Assembly: GCF_022690685.1 (NCBI RefSeq)
Contig: NZ_JALCYY010000022.1
Location: 1-64,000, forward strand
From: Anaeromyxobacter terrae
Lineage (GTDB): Bacteria > Myxococcota > Myxococcia > Myxococcales > Anaeromyxobacteraceae
DNA length: 64,000 bases
Direction: 5' to 3'
Shown: one piece after another, positions 13,001 through 18,661 of the stretch
Layout of the letters: every line of letters begins with the position of its first letter
Numbering within the stretch: position 1 is the first letter of the stretch
Made by a program: the position numbers and the translations under genes
The notes under the pieces: model-generated
Told to the model about the DNA's origin: nothing
Databases searched by the model: none
Seen by the model: only the letters and a program-made list of their open reading frames with translations

Positions 13001-13096
13001 TTCAACCTTCAGTGGGAGCACGAAAGCTGTCTCGCCTCGTGTCTCGCCGACGCCAACGCGAACCCGTTCACTCATCAGTCCCAACCCAATGACTAA
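7016..13096 (+). CDS. secreted Rhs/YD-repeat protein with NHL propeller and Cys-rich C-terminal tip
   Basis: The 2026-residue protein starts with a short hydrophobic leader (about 1-19, ending near GVCA) and a Cys-rich module (about 20-100, including CDDANVCTADS). A carboxypeptidase-regulatory-like beta domain follows near 155-215, NHL-type repeats near 690-1030 (DGTVYIGDG, DGSVYLGEG), and many YD/RHS repeats from about 1080. The Rhs core near 1870-1924 carries DYDPQTGRWTNKDPI and NLYAYVDNDP and ends DPKGLYG. The last 102 residues form a variable tip with nine cysteines, including CMRKC and CLASC. Rhs proteins encapsulate and deliver C-terminal toxins; export and toxin role here are inferred. 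Codon use is visibly richer in A/T third bases than in neighbours. The ATG at 7016 follows AGGGGGGT. The 3' end overlaps the next gene by 8 bases. Confidence 0.9.
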   Translation: MFAGIVAAQLLFLTQGVCATGSTRTCKLSGCAAAEQVCLDGRTWGTCTCTRCDDANVCTADSWGGTSCRYDPVPVEDDGDSCTTDSCDPVKGMLHVAIAGCTVTPPDPSTVASPLSSTSITSFADSVAFLYSGTNRIQFGVAAGAIDLTRIAVARGKALSSEGVPVSGALVTIVGRPQFGHTYTRSDGSYDLVVNGGEQVVAQVAKAGFLPAHARAFARPLDYTPLEDVILLPHDARVTRVAMGISATQVARGSAVDDGAGVRQATVVFPPGTYAGISLPDGTSQQLSTMNVRFTEYTATPYGKKAMPGELPPTSAYTYAIELGADEAVAAGATEVKFNQAVAMYIENYLAFPVGGRVPVGYYDRAKGKWVPSNDGRVVAILGVNAGLAALDVDGSGFEATPTQLSALGITDAERIELAGLYQAGRSLWRVQVTHFTPWDCNWPYGCKDADGDGKPDCAQPNAPPPKEHHDDCNSTQTGSIIECQNQTLGEKVSVVGTPFELYYKSDRASGYKAANTARIPITGAVVPPGLLKIEVELGIAGRSFKYDFVPPFSPDQSFTFEWDGKDAYSRELRGRAALSIRIGYSYDTVYLEPSDRNGPMSFGALSGSGVSFSATRSRGPVTIYQAWNTSLGAWAPRAAGLGGWALSPHHGYDPVGRIVYFGDGKQRRLAELPPIMTTFSGGGTDTGDGIPAGQASLSAPIAVGVAPDGTVYIGDGSRVRRVGQDGLITTVAGIVGTCREAGEGGAAIGACLGAKDVEVEEDGALLVADYHASGGRYVSRIIRITPDGLIHIVAGNGTTGFSGDGGPATLAMIDQPLTAVRGPDGSIFFNEYSCRVRRVDPVGTISTIAGTGVCGSSTFVEGSRAASVSFFARGAQIGVGGDGSVYIPDWDGSMYRTSPYLRVLRVTPEGAVYTFAGNNDDHVTGDGGQARLAGVGWVFSVTVGPDGSVYLGEGDLWLGTGDNLVRRIRPDGVITTLAGKYQGGTTQEGVVATEGALSRPEGLAIGPDGSLYVASSWSKRVKKVALPLPGHVAGNIAVASFSGKDLYVFDAKGRHLRTLDTRTGLASHSFAYDSSGLLASIADVDGNTTRIERDGQGSPVALLAPNGQRTDFVVDADGYLRSVANPAGEATTFAYFPGGLLSTYVDPRQNSHTFGYDTLGRLTSDANPAGGLKNLARSERTDGYTVSLTSAFDATTSLAYVYEVQEAATGDRTNTDTEPDGSQTTTVRTASGSMVTTFADGTVVSTSQAPDPRFGLHAPLAATSMSTPGGLSMTTLQSRSVVLADPNDLLSVTSASSSLTVNGRAFTETYNATTRRLTATTPAGRTARRVFDERGHVVRLEPAGYPALNAITLAYDSSGRVTLVEQGSRTLGIAYDSAGLPSTLTEPSRDPVRLWYDLAGRTRQADLPGNRSVLYGYDANGNMTSIEPPGRTAHVFGFDSVNRLDTYNPPAVPSLDLTPTVYEYGFDDALTATLLPDGSSIAITHERGVTGYSTGRIGSLTTWRGTTSLSYDLAGRLAVLTAPGGEALSKGYDGALLTSEISTGSVSGSVTFGYDTDLRLATVAVDGAPVSNSYDDDGLLTSAGQLSIVRHPATGLATSTSLGVISTAQSYNGYGELESFSAAAGASTLYSYVLVSDTLGRISSKTENIGGVTTAYDYGYDTAGRLSDVTVNGQLVATYLYDANGNRLQKTSAAGVEEGATDAQDRMLSYGSATYTYGPNGDLRTRAVGDEMTAYAYDPFGNLVAVTLPDGTQLDYLVDARNRRIGKKVNGQLVEGFLYQDQLKPIAWLDSSGNIRARFVYGTGVNVPEYMQTVDATYRILTDHLGSPRLVVNTSNGAVAQRLDYDEWGHVTYDSNPGFQPFGFAGGLYDRDTGLVRFGARDYDPQTGRWTNKDPIRFAAGLNLYAYVDNDPANRTDPKGLYGTTSCAPYDARCQQNGHPYYCEIAPMFCEFFPKNEPVSDCMRKCLQDYDKQRDTNVCEDKSNPFKNPDPSFEFNLQWEHESCLASCLADANANPFTHQSQPND

Positions 13097-13478
13097 CGAG
13101 ACTAGGGGCGTACTCCTGGCGCTCGGCGTCTTCGTCGTCGAAGCGACGGCGCTGATCGCGATTGTTTGGGGGGTATGGAGGTCTCGAGGTCCGCTGTGGC
13201 TTCGATGGCTCGTGGGCGCGACAGTCTACGTCGCCTATGCCTCCCTGGCGAGCCGGTGGGTGCCCGTCGTGTGGAGCGGCATGGTGATCGCCGTGTTCGC
13301 CGCTCTCGGGAATGCGCTTCTGTTCGGCGCGCGTTCCGGAGCGCATCGGCCAAGTGAATGGTGGGTCATCGCGATGAGGGCGTGGATCGCTCTTGCCGTC
13401 GTTCCCGCGATCTTCCTATTCATCTCGCGAGCGGTCCTGCGGGGCGTCCGAGCATATCGAAGAACGGGGGCACAGTAG
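13089..13478 (+). CDS. small multi-pass membrane protein overlapping the Rhs gene, candidate immunity protein
   Basis: The 129-residue protein has four hydrophobic segments (about 8-28, 35-55, 60-82 and 93-115) and a basic C-terminus. The ATG at 13089 lies eight bases inside the end of the Rhs gene, the tight coupling typical of toxin and immunity genes. No named family is recognised. If the Rhs tip acts in the periplasm or on the membrane, a membrane-embedded immunity protein would fit; this is inference from position and topology. Base composition matches the Rhs island rather than the core chromosome. Confidence 0.7.
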   Translation: MTNETRGVLLALGVFVVEATALIAIVWGVWRSRGPLWLRWLVGATVYVAYASLASRWVPVVWSGMVIAVFAALGNALLFGARSGAHRPSEWWVIAMRAWIALAVVPAIFLFISRAVLRGVRAYRRTGAQ

Positions 13479-13647
13479 GCGTGCCGCGCCGCCTCCGGGA
13501 GTAAGTCGTGTCCGCGGCTGTGCCGGCAAAGTGCGCGTGAGCGAGCGGGGCATTGAGGATGGCGCGCTCCCGCGAGGTCCTGCGGAGGTCTACCCGTGCG
13601 TTGCGGTCGACTTCAACGGTGAGCATATGGCGGAGGGGCGAGAACGC

Positions 13648-14045
13648 GACCCGGCGGGTCTCTATGGTACAAACGACTGCTGGTTACTACGGCCAGGCGT
13701 GCGCCGCGAATGGCGGCTTCTACGGAGTGCAATGTCGCTCCCGCTGCTTGTAGTGCGTTCCCGCACGAGACAAACGACTGGGGGGATGAAGCCGATCTGC
13801 CGATCGAAAGCCAAGAAGCACATGCAGTCCAGGACTGGGCAGCATGCGTTCGCCAGTGCCTGCAGGAACGGCACAGGGACCGAATGCCCCACCAGAATCA
13901 ATGCCGTGAAGACAACAATATACCACGCGGCGAGAACTTGTCCGATCACGCAGAGTGCATGAAGTCGTGCGGGGAGGACCCGGAGAATCCCTATAGTCCC
14001 GGCGGCCCCCCACTCCCGGACGCGGAGATTCTGCTGTGGAAATGA
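13648..14045 (+). pseudogene. orphan Rhs C-terminal tip broken by two frameshifts
   Basis: Three consecutive frames each match part of the intact Rhs tip. The first reads DPAGLYGT (compare DPKGLYGT). From 13682 the second reads GYYGQACAANGGFY (compare the CQQNGHPYY region). From about 13728 the third reads CNVAPAACSAFP (compare CEIAPMFCEFFP), then CVRQC and CMKSC, and stops at 14045. The twin CX3C motif is retained. The simplest reading is a displaced, duplicated tip cassette that has lost its Rhs body and suffered two indels; sequencing errors are an alternative. A possible internal ATG at 13710 could still express the last 111 residues. It overlaps the next membrane-protein gene exactly as the intact tip does. 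Confidence 0.7.
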
Positions 14046-14503
14046 AACTTCGGCGCACGTCAGCGATGCTCTTGTGGGTTAGCGCGGGTGCGGCGCTACT
14101 TGGGATAGCACTCAACGTCCTCCCTGGATACCGAAATGCCCTCGGCGTCGTCCGATCGGCAACAGACCTATCGATATCCGTTGGCCCGGCACTCGTTTGC
14201 GCAGCGATGCACGCTGGCTGTGCAATACTAGCAAGACGGCGGCAGCCCCCTCGGGGTCGCATCATCGTGCTCTGCGGGATCTACGACGTCGTCGTCGGAG
14301 CGCTAATGTGGGTTCCATGGGCCGGGCTTTGGTTCAGTCTGTTCGCGCCATTCGGGTTCGTGGCTTTCATAGCGGCGTACGGGTCTCGCGGCGTCCAAGT
14401 CCTGAGCTATGCCGCCGCGGCCACTGCTACACTCACGACGGGCATCTGGATCGTGGTGGAGTCCATTCGTTCGCGCGAAAGGCCTGAAAGGGCGCTCGGC
14501 TGA
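14042..14503 (+). CDS. multi-pass membrane protein paired with the orphan Rhs tip
   Basis: A 153-residue protein with four hydrophobic segments (about 10-30, 45-62, 75-105 split by a short loop, and 115-140). The ATG at 14042 overlaps the TGA of the orphan tip as ATGA; a GTG six bases upstream is a possible alternative start. It resembles the 129-residue protein at 13089 in topology and position but not obviously in sequence, which suits immunity proteins matched to different tips. The function is inferred only from that context. Confidence 0.65.
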   Translation: MKLRRTSAMLLWVSAGAALLGIALNVLPGYRNALGVVRSATDLSISVGPALVCAAMHAGCAILARRRQPPRGRIIVLCGIYDVVVGALMWVPWAGLWFSLFAPFGFVAFIAAYGSRGVQVLSYAAAATATLTTGIWIVVESIRSRERPERALG

Positions 14504-14633
14504 GCTGTACACCCTACGGGAAGTGTGGGTTAGGGATTGCGGGCGGCACGTCGGGCTATAGCCCTCCGCGACGGAATCGGCACTTGTACAACCGCGACAA
14601 ACGTTCCACAGGTTGGGAGGGGGAGTGCATCGA

Positions 14634-15398
14634 ATGCGAAGAAGCGAGCTCGTGATCGTCGCGATCATTGCAGGAACCGTTGGCGCCGCGGTTGGAGCGT
14701 CGGGGGCAGTGCTGTGGCAGCGAGGGACGACTCGCCGCATGACGGCCCTGCGGACCGGAACCGCCGGCCAATCGATCAGCCCGTCGCAGATGCCTGCCGC
14801 GACCGGCCCGAGCAGGATCGAGCCGCGATCCGACGACCCGACGCGAGGACCAGCCGTTGCGAAGGTCACACTCATCGAGTTCGCGGACTTCCAGTGCCCG
14901 TTTTCTGCACAGCTACGGCCCACATTGATGCGTTTGCAGCGAGACTTTGGCAAGGACCTGCGCATCGTGTGGAAGCACTCACCCCTCGCATTTCACTCGA
15001 GGGCGATGCCAGCAGCGATCGTCGCTGAATCCGCGCGAGAGCAAGGGAAGTTCTGGGAGATGCATGACAAGCTCTTCACGGATTCCCCGTCACTATCCGA
15101 CGAGGAGTTGTCCTCCGCAGCTGAAGACCTCGGCCTCGACATGACGCGGTTCGTCGACTCGATCCGGACGCAGCGTGACCGGAGCCGGGTCGAGGAGGAC
15201 GCGCGACTAGCAACACTGGTGGGCGCGACCGGTACGCCTACCATCTTCGTGAACTGCAGGCGTGTAACGGGCGCGCAACCGTATGAACAGATGCGCACGA
15301 TCGTGGAACAAGAGTTGATGAAGGCTGAGAAGCTCGCCGAGTCGGGTATACCCCTGGACGAACGGTTCTACGATCGGATCTGCTCCGAGAACCTGTGA
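14634..15398 (+). CDS. membrane-anchored DsbA/thioredoxin-fold protein with CPFS active site
   Basis: A 254-residue protein with an uncleaved-looking N-terminal membrane anchor (about 6-28) and a DsbA-like domain. The nucleophilic cysteine lies in FADFQCPFS (C88), and the cis-proline region GTPT follows later. The second cysteine of the usual CxxC is replaced by Ser91, so classical dithiol oxidase chemistry is unlikely; a monothiol or chaperone-like role is possible. Other cysteines occur in VNCRRV and near the C-terminus (RICSENL). The ATG at 14634 is preferred to an in-frame TTG 21 bases upstream because GGAGGGGGAG lies eight bases before it. It sits inside the Rhs island, next to Cys-rich tips that may need disulphide handling. 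Confidence 0.85.
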   Translation: MRRSELVIVAIIAGTVGAAVGASGAVLWQRGTTRRMTALRTGTAGQSISPSQMPAATGPSRIEPRSDDPTRGPAVAKVTLIEFADFQCPFSAQLRPTLMRLQRDFGKDLRIVWKHSPLAFHSRAMPAAIVAESAREQGKFWEMHDKLFTDSPSLSDEELSSAAEDLGLDMTRFVDSIRTQRDRSRVEEDARLATLVGATGTPTIFVNCRRVTGAQPYEQMRTIVEQELMKAEKLAESGIPLDERFYDRICSENL

Positions 15399-15406
15399 CG
15401 CCGACG

Positions 15407-15558
15407 GCAATCGACAAGGCCGTCGAGATCAACGTGAGCGAGTTGACGACGCGGCCTCGGTCGCGTCCCTCATGCTCACCACCATGGCGCTCATCGCCGA
15501 GAAGCCGAAGGAGGAGGGCGCGGCCCCGGCCGGCGGCGGGATGGGCGGCATGATGTAG
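15407..15558 (+). pseudogene. relic of a second groEL gene
   Basis: The segment from about 15407 to 15448 matches the intact groEL near 5311-5355 (the IDKAVEI region). It is joined directly to a copy of the groEL 3' end from 15451 (matching 6475 onward), ending in TAG at 15556-15558. The Gly-Gly-Met tail is shorter than in the intact gene. More than a kilobase of internal groEL sequence is missing, so no chaperonin can be made. With the intact groEL at 4957-6600 it brackets the whole Rhs island. Confidence 0.85.
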
Positions 15559-15626
15559 CTCGCCTCCCCGCCGGCGTCGCGCCGCCTCCGCGGCGGCGCG
15601 AACCGCGGGAACGCTCGCAGGATCGA

Positions 15627-15660
15627 GGGGCTGCCGGGAGACCGGCAGCCCCTTTTCCTT
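15627..15660 (+). terminator. rho-independent terminator after the groEL relic
   Basis: The 11-bp stem GGGGCTGCCGG / CCGGCAGCCCC with a GAGA loop is followed by TTTTCCTTT. It is homologous to the hairpin at 6670, but one stem base pair has changed on both sides, so pairing is preserved. Confidence 0.85.
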
Positions 15661-15776
15661 TCGAGTTCCGAGGGGATCGCGATCGGCGCTCGCGCGCAGC
15701 CCCCGGGGGGCAACCCCACGACGCGGACCCCACCTTTCGCGGCACCCGCGGGCTCGGGGGCGCGCACGATGAAGCC

Positions 15777-15983
15777 ATGAAAAAGCGCATCATCAGGACG
15801 AAGTGGGCGACGATCGAACGGCCGGGCGACATCGGGATGGACCTCCCTGCCGGCGTGACCGCGACGCAGCTCAAGCCGACGGACTATCACCCGGTGGACA
15901 TGGAGCAGGCGGCGGCGCCGGCGCCGAAGAAGGCGCGCGTGGTCGCGAAGGTGCGTCGCGCGCTGCACCACTCGCACCGGTAG
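15777..15983 (+). CDS. small basic hypothetical protein
   Basis: A 68-residue frame starting MKKRIIRTKW with an Ala/Pro-rich middle and a Lys/Arg/His-rich C-terminus (KVRRALHHSHR). It restores the high-GC codon pattern after the island. The ribosome site is weak. No domain is recognised and it may be a chance frame, although codon bias supports it. Confidence 0.4.
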   Translation: MKKRIIRTKWATIERPGDIGMDLPAGVTATQLKPTDYHPVDMEQAAAPAPKKARVVAKVRRALHHSHR

Positions 15984-16120
15984 TCGCTTCACGGCGGGTG
16001 TCGCCGCACGCGTTCCCGGCGGTGCCCGCGTCACGGGTCGGGAGATCGGCGCGGAAGTCCGTTCGCGTCGGTGGTCTTCGCGTCATCATCCGACATTCGT
16101 GGGCGCTCCGTCCCGCGGAG

Positions 16121-16567
16121 TCATCTCATCGGCGGGAGCGAGGAGGCCGGCTCGCCCGGGAACAGCGCTCCGACCAGGAGCGCGAACGCCGCGACGACCC
16201 GGTCGAGGAACACGAGCGCCGGCAGGGCGAAGGCGAGCCCCAGCACGAACGCCCAGAGCCGCCGGTGCGCCGTCTCGAGCTGCGTCGCGACGAGCACGGA
16301 GGCGCCGAACATCGCGAGTGTCAGCGTCCCGCCCACGAGGAGCGCCGCCGGCCAGCGCAGTCCGAGGAGGCGCAGCGCGCCCGCGATGGCGACGAGGCCC
16401 GCCGCGTTCAGGAGATCGCGCCCGGTGCCCGCCCACCACGCGCGCTGCTCCTCGTCCCGCAGCCGCAGCCCGATCTCCTGCAGGAGCAGGAACGCGAGCA
16501 CCGCCCCCAGGTACGCGGCGAGGGCGAGGGCGCGGGCCGCTCCGGCGGGCGAGGTGATCGTCCACAC
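16121..16567 (-). CDS. predicted integral membrane protein
   Basis: A 148-residue hydrophobic protein with about four membrane segments (roughly 10-30, 50-70, 75-95, 105-135) and short polar ends. No family is recognised. It begins with ATG at 16567 and is followed at its 3' side only by the 140-base gap to the small gene at 15777. Function unknown. Confidence 0.6.
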   Translation of the reverse strand: MWTITSPAGAARALALAAYLGAVLAFLLLQEIGLRLRDEEQRAWWAGTGRDLLNAAGLVAIAGALRLLGLRWPAALLVGGTLTLAMFGASVLVATQLETAHRRLWAFVLGLAFALPALVFLDRVVAAFALLVGALFPGEPASSLPPMR

Positions 16568-16764
16568 GCTCGAGCTTTACCAGAAGTCGCCGCCCCTCCG
16601 GGCGCGCCCGAACGACCGGCCCCGCCAGGACGGAGCCGGCGGTGAGGCACGGCGCCACGCGCAGGCAGTGAACGCACGCCCGCGCGCCCGGCCGTACCCC
16701 TGCGCAGGCGGATTGAGCCACCGCCGCCGTGGGCGGACGATCTGCATGCGGCGGGAGGTGGAGC

Positions 16765-18279
16765 ATGAGCAGCGCGCGCGGGTTCGCGCTCGTCGCCGTG
16801 GCGCTCGCCGCGGCGGCCTGCGGCGGGGGCGGCAAGAACGGCGGAGACGGCACACCTCAGCCGGTGAGCTACGCGGTGCGCATCGCGCTCACGGGGCCGG
16901 GCGCGGTGGACGTGACGGGCGACGCGACCGGGAGGTGCGAGGCGACGTGCAGCCTGTCCGCGAAGGCGGGCGGACAGGTCGTCCTCACGCCGGTGCCGGG
17001 CGAGGGCGCGACGTTCAAGGGTTTCGGCGGCGCGTGCTCCGGGATCGCTCCGTGCACGCTCGACGTGAACGCGGACCTGGACGTCACGGGGATCTTCGAG
17101 GCGACGCCGGCGCCGGCGGAGGTGACGCTCACGATCGAGCGCACGGGCGACGGCCAGGGTGCCGTCACGAGCGATCCCGCGGGCGTGGCCTGCCAGGCCG
17201 CGGCATGCTCCGGCACCTTCGCGAGCGGCACGCGGGTGACGCTCACCGCGACGCCCGACGCCGACTCTCGCTTCGAGGGGTGGGACGGCGGCGGCTGCAG
17301 CGGGACCGGCACGTGCGAGGTCGTCCTCACCGCCGCGACCACGGTCAGCGCACGCTTCGCCAAGGGTGCGCCGGGGACGTACGCCCTGAAGATCCTCTCC
17401 TACCCAGGAGGCACCCTGTACGCCGCGGGGATCGATGCGAGCGGCGACGTGGCGGGCACGTTCTCGGCGAGCACCTGCTGCGAGTCGCAGGTCTTCCTCT
17501 ACGACGCGGCGGCGGATCGCGTGACGCTCCCCCTGCCCGACCACACCAGCGCGCGCAGCGTGGCGATGAACGACGCGGGCATGCTCCTCGTCATGCTCGA
17601 GGACGGGAAGACCTACCGGTTCCAGGACGGCATCCTGGGGACGCCGCTCGGGCCGATGATGACGGCGCAGGCGCTGAACGTGCGCGGCTGGGCGGCCGGC
17701 TGGGTGGAGGTCGGGCCCGGCCCGCTCCACGCGGCGCTGGACGACGGCACGGCCGTCCGGGACCTCGATCCGGACGGCACCGTCCCGAGCACCGCCAGCG
17801 GCCTCGACGCGGAGGGCCGCGTGGTCGGGACCCGCAACGGCGTGGCGGTGGTGTTCGAGGCGAGCGGCCCGCGCGCCCTCCCGGTGCCTCCGGCCTCGAG
17901 CGCGCTCGACGTGAGCGACACGGGTCTCGTGGTCGGCGCGGCGAAGCGGACGTTCAAGTGGACGGAGCAGGCGTTCGTCTCGGACCTCACGACGGGCGCG
18001 GTCACGCTCATCGATCACCCGAGCGGCACCGTCGGGATGAGCCTCGACCACGTCAACCGCACCGGCACGATCGCCGTCGGCCAGCTGTTCACGAGCGATG
18101 GCGCGGGCGACGCGTTCGTGTACCGGAGCGGGAAGGTCGAGCCGCTCGGCGCGCTCGTGCAGCTCCCCGATGGCACGCGGATCCTGAACGCCGTCGGCGT
18201 GAACGATCGCGGGCAGGTCGTCGTGTCGCTCCGGGACACCCAGGGCACCTGGACGACCGCCATCCTCACGCCGCGGTGA
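16765..18279 (+). CDS. lipoprotein with bacterial beta-repeat and HAF-type repeats
   Basis: The 504-residue protein begins with a lipoprotein signal (ALVAVALAAAAC, lipobox cysteine near 22) and a Gly-rich linker. Two repeats of about 75 residues follow, each with the pattern F-x-G-[FW]...CSG..C (FKGFGGACSG, FEGWDGGGCSG). The second half contains HAF-like repeats, such as VGVNDRGQVV and GLVVG, that suggest a surface beta-propeller-like domain. The ATG at 16765 was chosen because GGGAGGTGG lies just upstream and the signal peptide starts there. It is probably a surface or outer-membrane lipoprotein; the ligand is unknown. It converges with the copper operon. Confidence 0.8.
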   Translation: MSSARGFALVAVALAAAACGGGGKNGGDGTPQPVSYAVRIALTGPGAVDVTGDATGRCEATCSLSAKAGGQVVLTPVPGEGATFKGFGGACSGIAPCTLDVNADLDVTGIFEATPAPAEVTLTIERTGDGQGAVTSDPAGVACQAAACSGTFASGTRVTLTATPDADSRFEGWDGGGCSGTGTCEVVLTAATTVSARFAKGAPGTYALKILSYPGGTLYAAGIDASGDVAGTFSASTCCESQVFLYDAAADRVTLPLPDHTSARSVAMNDAGMLLVMLEDGKTYRFQDGILGTPLGPMMTAQALNVRGWAAGWVEVGPGPLHAALDDGTAVRDLDPDGTVPSTASGLDAEGRVVGTRNGVAVVFEASGPRALPVPPASSALDVSDTGLVVGAAKRTFKWTEQAFVSDLTTGAVTLIDHPSGTVGMSLDHVNRTGTIAVGQLFTSDGAGDAFVYRSGKVEPLGALVQLPDGTRILNAVGVNDRGQVVVSLRDTQGTWTTAILTPR

Positions 18280-18287
18280 GCGGCCGC

Positions 18288-18653
18288 TCAGCGCGCGCTG
18301 CGGTACATGAGCTCCACGAGCTCGTCGTACATCGCGTCCGCGCTCTCGCCGCCGGCGCGGATCGCGTTCGACGCGCAGTGCTTCAGGTGGTTCCGCATGA
18401 GCTCGCGCCCGACGCCGCGGAGCGCCTCGTGGACCGAGGCGATCTGCGTGAGGATGTCGGCGCAGTAGCGCCCCTCCTCGACCATCTTCTGCAGCCCGCG
18501 CACCTGCCCCTCGATGCGCCGCAGCCGCTTCAAGTTTGCGTCCTTCGTGGCGGGATCGACCGCGGCGGCCTTCCCGCCCGGCCCGACGTGGTCGCCCGCG
18601 CCGCACGGGCACTGCGCCTCGAGAGCCACCGCCTCCTTCGCGCCCTTCGCCAT
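18288..18653 (-). CDS. csoR: CsoR-family copper-sensing repressor
   Basis: A 121-residue DUF156/CsoR protein: the RLRRIEGQVRGLQKMVEEGRYC segment is diagnostic, and the Cu(I) ligands Cys64, His89 and Cys93 keep the family spacing (C-x24-H-x3-C). Apo-CsoR represses copper-efflux genes and is released by Cu(I). The start is the ATG at 18653, nine bases after the copA stop, so it is the last gene of the cupredoxin-copA-csoR operon and presumably regulates it. An unusual N-terminal extension of about 35 residues carries an extra CPC and DH that could also bind metal. Confidence 0.9.
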   Translation of the reverse strand: MAKGAKEAVALEAQCPCGAGDHVGPGGKAAAVDPATKDANLKRLRRIEGQVRGLQKMVEEGRYCADILTQIASVHEALRGVGRELMRNHLKHCASNAIRAGGESADAMYDELVELMYRSAR

Positions 18654-18661
18654 GTCGTCCC

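Noticed and set aside
15399-15660. A functional second groEL
   Set aside because: More than a kilobase of coding sequence is missing and the remaining frame is joined out of order.
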